Shown here: one piece after another, positions 7,386-11,896 of the stretch
How positions within the stretch are numbered: position 1 is the first letter of the stretch
Layout: every line of letters begins with the position of its first letter
From: JAFGGG01 sp964634205
Lineage (GTDB): Bacteria > Spirochaetota > Spirochaetia > SZUA-6 > RPPD01
Direction of reading: 5' to 3'
Assembly (NCBI GenBank): GCA_964634205.1
Contig: CAZWKE010000061.1
Location: forward strand, 1-11,896
DNA length: 11,896 nt
Notes under the pieces: model-generated
Told to the model about the DNA's origin: nothing
Databases searched by the model: none
Seen by the model: the letters and a program-made list of their open reading frames with translations, nothing else
Made by a program: the position numbers and the translations under genes

Positions 7386-8015
7386 TTAAAAATCGTCGAG
7401 CGCGGACAGTCCGCGCAGATGGCCGGTATACCCCCACATCTCCAACTGCCAGCTGCCCGTATGACTGAAGGTATTGATACTTCCGTTGATCAAAGAAAAG
7501 GTCCTCTTCGTCTGCAGAGGGATGGAAAGTGTGTATCGGAACAGACTGTCCAGCACCCCGCCGTGGGCTATAATTAAAAGCTTTTTGTTTTTATACCGCG
7601 AAACAACGGTATCCAGCGCGGCGGTTACCCGGGTATATCGTTGGCGGGCGCTCTCACCTTCCGGGATAATGTAATCCGGATCAGGACCGCTGAATTTTTC
7701 ATACTCCTCAGGATAGCGCTCGGCAAACTCACGCTTGGTCAGGCCCTGCATAATCCCCAAGTTTCGCTCTCTTAAACCGGCATTAAAGATAAGCGCTGCA
7801 CTCAGTTTTTGGCCGATAATCTCCGCGGTACAAGCGGCCCTGCCGAGATCGCTTGAAATGATGGTATCAAAATCATCTTCCAGGAAACCGGCGATTGCCC
7901 CGGCCTGTTGTCTGCCGTTTTCGGTAAGATCACTGTTTAAGTGCCCCTGCTGCTTTCCGATTTTGTTCCATTCGGTTTCACCGTGTCTGATAATATATAC
8001 TTCCGTTCTTTTCAT
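7386..8015 (-). CDS. Histidine phosphatase (phosphoglycerate mutase-like) family protein
   Basis: 209 residues from ATG at 8015. An in-frame TTG at 8024 would add three residues and has GGAAGGA at better spacing, so the start is uncertain by nine bases. The ATG gives the usual MKRTEVYIIRHGETEWN family beginning. Catalytic residues are all present: RHG with the phosphorylated His11, Arg59 in SSDLGR, Glu83 in LRERNLG and His151 in IIAHGG (numbering from the ATG). Known: this branch-2-like group includes GpmB/PhoE-type broad phosphatases and alpha-ribazole phosphatase (CobC); the catalytic His forms a phosphoenzyme. No cobamide genes lie nearby, so CobC is not supported. A general small-molecule phosphatase is the safest call. 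It is tightly packed between the GNAT gene (29 bases upstream) and the methyltransferase (12 bases downstream). Confidence 0.9.
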   Translation of the reverse strand: MKRTEVYIIRHGETEWNKIGKQQGHLNSDLTENGRQQAGAIAGFLEDDFDTIISSDLGRAACTAEIIGQKLSAALIFNAGLRERNLGIMQGLTKREFAERYPEEYEKFSGPDPDYIIPEGESARQRYTRVTAALDTVVSRYKNKKLLIIAHGGVLDSLFRYTLSIPLQTKRTFSLINGSINTFSHTGSWQLEMWGYTGHLRGLSALDDF

Positions 8016-8044
8016 ATCACACAATAACCTTTATCCTTCCGATT

Positions 8045-8506
8045 TTATTTTGACAGTTCGATTCCAAGGAGAAGACTTTCATCAGTAAAGCCCTTTTTCC
8101 GGTAAAAGGCAATAGCCTTTTTATTCTCGAACCAGGTACTTACCTCAACCTCATTCAGCTTTTCTTCCCGGGCCATTGTCAGTATTTTTTGGATCAGTTT
8201 CTGCCCGATGCCCCTGCCGCGGTATTCTCTGTCGACAATCAATTCGTTGATCAAAGCGGTCCCCCCCGGGTGGAAGAAGGTTTTGTAAACTACCGAGCTT
8301 ATAAAACCGATGACCCCGCCGTCATTTTCCGCGACATAATTACGATAGCGCCGCGAATCTTCCCGCATCACGGCAAAGGTCGAATTTATGACAGCTGGTG
8401 AAAGGCAATGCCCGGAATCGATTTCCCCGTCCAATTGAAGCATCAGACGGGTTACCTCTTTGATATCCTGTTCTTGCATGGTGCGTATAATTATTCCGTT
8501 AGCCAC
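8045..8506 (-). CDS. GNAT family acetyltransferase (GTG start)
   Basis: 153 residues. The start is GTG at 8506, set by AAGGAGA nine bases upstream; a nearby ATG right after the ribosome site is out of frame and hits a stop after four codons. The fold is a typical single GNAT domain: an N-terminal RTMQEQDIKEVTRLMLQL helix (8-25), a central ALINELIVDREYRGRGIG (84-101) with an intact R-G-R-G-I-G acetyl-CoA P-loop, and ENKKAIAFYRKKGF (127-140) at the C-terminal strand. Known: it transfers acetyl from acetyl-CoA to an amine. The acceptor may be a small amine, an amino sugar or a protein N-terminus. It is the first gene of the run of small enzymes. A transcription start should lie in the 224-base gap before it, but no convincing promoter boxes were found there. 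Confidence 0.9.
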   Translation of the reverse strand: MANGIIIRTMQEQDIKEVTRLMLQLDGEIDSGHCLSPAVINSTFAVMREDSRRYRNYVAENDGGVIGFISSVVYKTFFHPGGTALINELIVDREYRGRGIGQKLIQKILTMAREEKLNEVEVSTWFENKKAIAFYRKKGFTDESLLLGIELSK

Positions 8507-8678
8507 TGTTTTGCATCTCCTTTTTATGAGGTTTCTATGCGAATAGAGTTATGATTTTATTTTTTGCGGCAGGCGTAAAAAGGCGGGTCTCGTTCCTGGT
8601 TTGCCGAAACGAATCGTCATGCATCTTGTTTTGTGGTTTTCAGGTCCGTTATTATTGCTTTTTTAATTCTTAAGGAAT

Positions 8679-8705
8679 ACATGCGGCGCTCAGGACGCCG
8701 CATGT
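8679..8705 (-). terminator. Strong hairpin after the secreted-protein gene
   Basis: ACATGCGGCG and CGCCGCATGT pair perfectly over 10 bp around a 7-base loop, beginning 25 bases after the stop of the secreted-protein gene. It is by far the most stable hairpin in the window. In the transcript direction the T-run lies before the hairpin, not after, so it is not a classical intrinsic terminator; a 3'-end stabiliser or a Rho-related end is possible. The remaining 170 bases up to the GNAT gene hold no convincing gene. Confidence 0.5.
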
Positions 8706-8730
8706 GGAAAAATCTTATCGTTACGCTTTT

Positions 8731-9222
8731 CTATTCATTAAGCTTGAGCATCTCTAAAAACGCCTTTACATCAGGAAGATACTTGTTATAATCATCCTCA
8801 TTCAACGTAAAAAAGGTCACGTATACCACGGTGTTTCCTATTACGGTAACGTAGGAATCGTGGAAAATAGAGAACTTATCGAATTCTTTCCTGAACTGAA
8901 GAAGGCCCCAGGTATTACCGCCGATTTTAACATTAAGTTTGCGGCTGTAATTCCCGTCCTTAAAAAGATCGTTACTCATTAATCCCATTTTGTAATTATC
9001 GATGATATTTTCGATCGACATTTCTTTTTTCGGCATCTGTTCCGACATCACCATTACGCTGATATCTTTCCGGTCCGGTTTCACAATATATGCTTTTTTA
9101 ATAACGGTATCCTGACTGGGCGTTTCCATCCAGTCATTACCCGGCAAACCCGAAACAATCTCTATTGCCGAACAAAACAAAACCGGGACTAAAAGAAATA
9201 CAAGTATAAATAATCTTTTCAT
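8731..9222 (-). CDS. Secreted protein of unknown function
   Basis: 163 residues from ATG at 9222, chosen because GGGGGAGGAG lies just upstream and a signal peptide begins there; an upstream in-frame start would bury it. Residues 1-20 (MKRLFILVFLLVPVLFCSA) are a type I signal peptide with likely cleavage after Ser-Ala; the Cys has Phe at -1, so a lipoprotein is unlikely. The mature part of about 143 residues has alternating beta-strand segments (AYIVKPDRKDISVMVMS, FSIFHDSYVTVIGNTVVYVTFF) with a helix between, and ends with a KAFLEMLKL helix. The strand order and ending recall PsbP/DcrB-like small extracellular domains, but this is only a fold guess. No catalytic motif is visible. It follows the small membrane peptide by 98 bases. 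Confidence 0.75.
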   Translation of the reverse strand: MKRLFILVFLLVPVLFCSAIEIVSGLPGNDWMETPSQDTVIKKAYIVKPDRKDISVMVMSEQMPKKEMSIENIIDNYKMGLMSNDLFKDGNYSRKLNVKIGGNTWGLLQFRKEFDKFSIFHDSYVTVIGNTVVYVTFFTLNEDDYNKYLPDVKAFLEMLKLNE

Positions 9223-9320
9223 AGAAAATACTCCTCCCCCAAAAATAGAACTATACTGAATATAGCATATACGCACCAAAAAAACCACCATAACTTGATA
9301 ATAATTTTAGGCATACATGC

Positions 9321-9503
9321 TTAGTCTTTTTTTGGGTTTTTATTGAAAAGAAGAAACAGCGCTGAAATACCGCCGATAATAATGACCGCGAAATCAACGA
9401 TAACCCAATAGTGCGGTATGGGTGAAAAAAAGTTCAGCAACTGGGCCAAACCAAAGATCACCGCCGCGACCATAAGAATATTCAGCAATCCTAATACCTT
9501 CAT
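9321..9503 (-). CDS. Small two-helix membrane protein
   Basis: 60 residues, ATG at 9503 after AAGGAGA. Two hydrophobic segments (about 4-25 and 33-53) flank a short SPIPHYW loop, and the tail is basic (NKNPKKD), which predicts both ends on the cytoplasmic side. No family was recognised. It lies 61 bases after the cold-shock gene with no terminator seen between, so it is probably co-transcribed and may be a stress-related membrane peptide. The ribosome site and clean topology support a real gene. Confidence 0.7.
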   Translation of the reverse strand: MKVLGLLNILMVAAVIFGLAQLLNFFSPIPHYWVIVDFAVIIIGGISALFLLFNKNPKKD

Positions 9504-9564
9504 AATTTCTCCTTAAATTAAGTAAAATTATGAAAGGACCTTAAAAAAAAACTGATATATTATA

Positions 9565-9756
9565 TTATTCCTGTACTTTTTTCACATGAATAGCACAAGG
9601 CCCCTTCTGCCCTTCACCGACCTCAAATTCAACCTCATCGCCTTCATACAGAGTCCCGGTAACCTCATTTCTGTGTACAAAAAGGTCCTTTCCGTTTTCC
9701 TGTTCGATGAACCCGTACCCCTTAGTTGAATTGAACCATTTTACTTTGCCTTTCAT
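9565..9756 (-). CDS. csp: Cold-shock domain protein
   Basis: 63 residues, slightly shorter than the usual 65-70. ATG at 9756 follows AGAGG. The five-strand OB-fold is complete: MKGKVKWFNSTKGYGFI holds Trp8, Phe9 and RNP1 (KGYGFI, 12-17); RNP2 is LFVHR (25-29); the end is KGPCAIHVKKV. Known: such proteins bind single-stranded RNA or DNA and melt mRNA structure in the cold or in stationary phase. Odd: after RNP2 His28 an Arg replaces the aromatic residue usual in CspA/CspB, removing one stacking contact. About 195 bases precede the gene, enough for a structured leader. Three phased direct repeats lie upstream of the likely promoter, suggesting a dedicated regulator. Confidence 0.95.
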   Translation of the reverse strand: MKGKVKWFNSTKGYGFIEQENGKDLFVHRNEVTGTLYEGDEVEFEVGEGQKGPCAIHVKKVQE

Positions 9757-9823
9757 ACTGTATACCTCTTTAATGTATATTGATGCTTATATGATATACT
9801 AGAAATAAAAATAGATAAAGTAT

Positions 9824-9832
9824 ATTTTATCA
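9824..9832 (-). promoter_or_regulatory. Possible extended -10 promoter of the cold-shock gene
   Basis: On the minus strand TGATAAAAT gives an extended -10 (TG-A-TAAAAT, 5/6 to TATAAT) about 68 bases before the start codon, with no good -35. Extended -10 promoters without -35 often depend on an activator. The direct repeats at 9866-9909 are in the right place for one. The region is very AT-rich, so chance matches are likely. Confidence 0.3.
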
Positions 9833-9865
9833 ATGATTAAAAAATAATTGCTTTTTTGACTCTCA

Positions 9866-9909
9866 GTAAAAACCGTACAAAATTTGTGTAAAAGACCGTA
9901 AAATCCGGT
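9866..9909 (-). repeat. Three helically phased direct repeats upstream of the cold-shock gene
   Basis: Plus-strand copies are GTAAAAACCGT (9866-9876), GTAAAAGACCGT (9888-9899) and GTAAAATCCGGT (9898-9909). Their starts are 22 and 10 bases apart, close to two and one turns of B-DNA, so all face the same side of the helix. They lie between the Fe-S gene end and the likely cold-shock promoter. This is typical of OmpR/PhoB-type direct-repeat operators, but chance in AT-rich DNA is possible. Confidence 0.4.
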
Positions 9910-9951
9910 TATTTTTGAATTCACGCGCTAATCCCCTAAAAAAACATCAAC

Positions 9952-10608
9952 TTAATCGGGTTTTTTACCTATCGGGCACACCTCGGCGCATATTTCACAG
10001 TAGCGCAGTTCCCGGCTTTTTCCGAATGGGATATACTCCCCTTTCTGTTTTCTGTATGCCCGGCATTGCAGCCCGTTAAAACTTCCTGCGGTAATTGCCC
10101 CGGCCGGGCAGGAATCGATGCAGGCACCGCAGTTTGTACATACCGATTCAACGTCCCGGTGGGTACATGAAGTAGCCGCCTGCGTCACAAGTACGCGTAA
10201 ATGTATCCACGGTCCCCACTGTGGGTGCAGAAGAAAGGCATTCCACCCCAGTTCCCCCATACCCGCCGCCCGGGCCACATACCTGAACTGCAGACCGCAC
10301 TCCTCCGGATACGGTAATGATTTTGTCTCATACCCACGATCCGAAAAGGTCCTTATTATTTCCCGGATTACCCGCTCGGTATGATCATCAGCCTCACAGT
10401 GCTCACCTCTTTCACCTCCCGCAAACCATCTCCACTCACGTCTTGCCCGAATAGGATGTCCGATTACAATCGCGGTATTGGCTTCTTGCATAAAACTGTT
10501 GATTACGCTTTTTTCCCTGGAGGGCAGATTTCGTACGGAAACCGCCCGGAATTCACAGCAGGAATAAGCCTCTATGAATGGCTGAAGAATCTGTTCTGTA
10601 TATTGCAT
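9952..10608 (-). CDS. Double-[4Fe-4S] QueG-like iron-sulfur protein
   Basis: 218 residues, ATG at 10608 after AAAGGA. Residues 115-141 (AGMGELGWNAFLLHPQWGPW and following) match the segment of epoxyqueuosine reductase reading roughly AGLGWIGKN-LL. Two ferredoxin-type sites follow: CTNCGACIDSCP (Cys157, 160, 163, 167) and Cys182 plus CEICAEVCP (Cys204, 207, 211), eight cysteines as in QueG. Known: QueG reduces epoxyqueuosine in tRNA using cobalamin and two clusters and has about 350-380 residues. This protein is much shorter: the N-terminal cobalamin-binding part is reduced and the C-terminal HEAT repeats are absent, so true QueG function is doubtful. It belongs to the short QueG-related proteins often mis-annotated as reductase. 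No tRNA-modification gene is nearby. Probably a cytosolic electron-transfer or reductase protein. Confidence 0.82.
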   Translation of the reverse strand: MQYTEQILQPFIEAYSCCEFRAVSVRNLPSREKSVINSFMQEANTAIVIGHPIRARREWRWFAGGERGEHCEADDHTERVIREIIRTFSDRGYETKSLPYPEECGLQFRYVARAAGMGELGWNAFLLHPQWGPWIHLRVLVTQAATSCTHRDVESVCTNCGACIDSCPAGAITAGSFNGLQCRAYRKQKGEYIPFGKSRELRYCEICAEVCPIGKKPD

Positions 10609-10647
10609 AAGATGTCCTTTATTTATTCCTTTCCGGCACTATGAACC

Positions 10648-10704
10648 TTCAGGGGGTACCATCCCGATACTTCGCTTCCCACATAACACAGACCTGCCCC
10701 TGAA
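10648..10704 (-). repeat. Spaced inverted repeat between the protease and Fe-S genes
   Basis: TTCAGGGG (10648-10655) and CCCCTGAA (10697-10704) are perfect 8-bp arms 41 bases apart, filling the middle of the 122-base gap. They could close a structured leader before the Fe-S gene or a processing hairpin. No U-run follows, and none of the riboswitch signatures I know (B12 box, SAM, preQ1) is visible. Confidence 0.35.
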
Positions 10705-10730
10705 ACATCGCCCGATATTCTTTGGTGCTG

Positions 10731-11627
10731 TCAAACCGCTACCGTAAGGTCATCCGGGTGATATTTTCTGAACACCAATATACCGAGGTTCGCCAGTGCC
10801 AGGATGAAAAACCCGGTCAAGCCGGCCATCCCGATCAGCAGCTCATTTCCTCCCCTTACCACAAAAATCGCCAGGGTAAAGGTGCCGTTCAGCGTACCAT
10901 GCATGACCGCCGCGGCAACCACCGATCGTGATTTTAAACGGATAAAACAAAACAATGGTGAAAGAAGCATGCACCAAACCGTCATCATGAATACCCCCAA
11001 CACCGGGAAATGTGGATAATTATGTCCCTGGAGGATAATGGGGGCATGCCAGATTCCCCAGATGAATCCGATTAAAACCGATGAACGCCAGAAGCCCAAC
11101 GGCTTCAATTCATCCCAAAGGAACCCACGCCAACCCAGTTCCTCACCATATGCGGCCACGGCGTTTATGGTTATTCCTGAAACCATCCCCGCCGACAGTG
11201 CAAGCCAAATCGGGTGGACGGGTAGTTGGGCAATCCGCGCCTGCAGCTGCTGAAAATCCCCGGCCGGGATAATGCCTTCATATATTTCAAACATGCCTCT
11301 CATGTCAGGTGAAAAGCTGATACCGGGCAGCAACAGGGTAAAACCGAGCGTCAAAAATCCCAGCAGCGGCGGAAGCAGCCAGCCGATAAAAAACCAGCGG
11401 TTCAGTGTGAAGTTCAACCTGAACACTTTGTTCCATGCTTCTTTATAAACCAGCTTTTGTATTATAACAGTACTCAGCAGCGGCATAAACATATATACCA
11501 CCCCTAAAACAACCGCATGTATGGTATTCCACTTACCACCGAAAATAAAAAACCCAAGGGCAAGGGACCAGCTGAGAATGAACGTCAGACCGAGAAACAG
11601 ATATATTTTCTTTTTATCAACCTGCAT
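10731..11627 (-). CDS. CPBP-family intramembrane glutamic protease (CAAX/ABI-like)
   Basis: 298 residues, ATG at 11627 after AAGAAGGAAA. About eight hydrophobic segments are seen (for example 8-29, 37-58, 79-101, 139-158, 183-197, 207-229, 235-256, 263-287). The three signature motifs are intact: AAYGEELGWRGFL with Glu162-Glu163 and Arg167, GFIWGIWHAP with Phe188 and His194, and MHGTLNG with His243 and Asn247. Known: these enzymes cleave proteins or peptides within or near the membrane using a Glu/His-activated water; relatives process prenylated proteins, give bacteriocin self-immunity or act in signalling. No bacteriocin precursor or leader-peptide gene is visible beside it, so the substrate is open. 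The Fe-S gene follows after 122 bases. A weak promoter (TATATT at 11665-11670) may drive it. Confidence 0.92.
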   Translation of the reverse strand: MQVDKKKIYLFLGLTFILSWSLALGFFIFGGKWNTIHAVVLGVVYMFMPLLSTVIIQKLVYKEAWNKVFRLNFTLNRWFFIGWLLPPLLGFLTLGFTLLLPGISFSPDMRGMFEIYEGIIPAGDFQQLQARIAQLPVHPIWLALSAGMVSGITINAVAAYGEELGWRGFLWDELKPLGFWRSSVLIGFIWGIWHAPIILQGHNYPHFPVLGVFMMTVWCMLLSPLFCFIRLKSRSVVAAAVMHGTLNGTFTLAIFVVRGGNELLIGMAGLTGFFILALANLGILVFRKYHPDDLTVAV

Positions 11628-11682
11628 GCTTTCCTTCTTGTATTTTCATTGTTTTATTCTGATGAATATAATTTCCTCTTTT

Positions 11683-11804
11683 TTAAAAACAATCAATTCC
11701 TTGTATAGTTCGTGGAATAAATAATAGTAACCCTGTCCCAATCACTATTACTATTTTATATTTTATTGGTAGAGTTGCTTTTTTATTAATTCAGTTATAT
11801 CCAT
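11683..11804 (-). pseudogene. Frameshifted (or programmed-frameshift) small membrane-protein gene, SieB-like
   Basis: ATG at 11804 has a good ribosome site (AAGGA, then AAATAAT). The zero frame gives MDITELIKKQLYQ and stops after 13 codons. A -1 shift at the A-run (minus-strand AAAAAAG, 11778-11784) continues as ATLPIKYKIVIVIG and then TGLLLFIPRTIQGIDCF to a stop at 11683, giving 40 residues with one membrane segment. The joined product resembles the start of superinfection-exclusion-B-like membrane proteins (D-I-x-x-L-I-K-x-A-T-L-P-x-K, then a helix ending LLFIP); this family call is from memory and tentative. The full family is much longer, so the gene is truncated as well. ATA/TTA-rich codon use differs from the neighbours and hints at foreign origin. 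The run is in the exact A_AAA_AAG phase, so recoding rather than decay cannot be excluded. Confidence 0.45.
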
Positions 11805-11841
11805 ATTATTTCCTTTTTAAATATATTTAATATGCTATTGT

Positions 11842-11896
11842 GCCTAACGAGCTTATGATAAAAGTAATTTACAGTTTATGTGATGGATGGCCTAAT
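11842..11896 (-). other. Integron attC-like half-site, continues beyond window
   Basis: On the minus strand GTTAGGC (complement of 11842-11848) fits the attC core consensus GTTRRRY and is preceded by GCTC, the context often seen at cassette ends. The small membrane-protein remnant starts 37 bases further on in the same orientation, as a cassette gene would. The partner core (RYYYAAC) would lie outside the window. Against: a near copy GCCTAAT (11890-11896) is in direct, not inverted, orientation, and no other attC-like site lies between the genes here. Confidence 0.25.

Noticed and set aside
6603..7577. Long plus-strand open frame of 324 codons
   Set aside because: It lies antisense to the methyltransferase and phosphatase genes, which have full family motifs and ribosome sites. 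Its translation has no recognisable domain.
8535..8624. 29-residue minus-strand ORF in the gap before the GNAT gene
   Set aside because: ATG at 8624 has no ribosome site, and the length is within chance expectation for a 224-base gap.
8507..8730. attC-type sites or other recombination sites between the accessory genes
   Set aside because: No GTTRRRY/RYYYAAC pair was found here or in the other intergenic gaps, so blocks (b)-(d) do not look like an integron cassette array.
9957..9978. Terminator-like ATCGGG pair with a T-run at the end of the Fe-S gene
   Set aside because: The two ATCGGG copies are in direct, not inverted, orientation and cannot form a stem.
10625..10733. Stop-codon readthrough extension of the intramembrane protease
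   Set aside because: The frame stays open for about 35 codons after the TGA, but the protein already ends at the usual place for its family and no recoding element was seen.

Overview
The window carries only minus-strand genes, so transcription runs from position 11896 towards position 1. No rRNA, tRNA, CRISPR array or insertion sequence is visible. Genes have mid-range GC, while several intergenic stretches, above all the right-hand end, are very AT-rich. The predicted lipoproteins with relaxed lipoboxes, the sugar-uptake gene set and the cytosolic GGDEF protein are compatible with a spirochaete (Treponema/Spirochaeta-like). That is an impression from protein style, not a proof; a clostridial or other anaerobic origin is not excluded.

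Layout in transcription order. (a) 11896-11683: an AT-rich end with half of an integron attC-like site and a small membrane-protein remnant that is either frameshifted or read through a canonical A AAA AAG slippery heptamer. (b) 11627-9952: a CPBP-family intramembrane protease and a small double-[4Fe-4S] QueG-like protein. (c) 9909-8731: a phased triple direct repeat, then a cold-shock protein, a two-helix membrane peptide and a secreted protein of unknown function, closed by a 10-bp hairpin. (d) 8506-4233: a compact run of small enzymes (GNAT acetyltransferase, histidine phosphatase, SAM methyltransferase, AhpD/CMD-like protein, PAT-like N-acetyltransferase) followed by a diguanylate cyclase. 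(e) 4187-1: a sugar block of aldose 1-epimerase, a lipoprotein GH3 beta-glucosidase, and a sugar ABC-transporter binding protein cut by the window edge.

How they fit together. Block (e) reads as capture and breakdown of beta-glucosides: the membrane-anchored GH3 enzyme releases glucose or short sugars, the binding protein feeds an ABC importer whose permeases should lie just left of the window, and GalM interconverts sugar anomers. The GH3 and binding-protein genes each have a good sigma-70-type promoter with an inverted repeat placed like an operator, so they look separately regulated. Block (d) has tight spacing (a 14-bp overlap, a 12-nt gap, a 29-nt gap) and looks like one transcription unit, but its pathway is not evident. 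Block (c) looks like a stress unit led by the cold-shock gene.

The best leads are the A AAA AAG frameshift candidate next to the attC-like half-site, the helically phased repeats upstream of the cold-shock gene, the operator/promoter pairs in the sugar block, and the unexplained small-enzyme operon.
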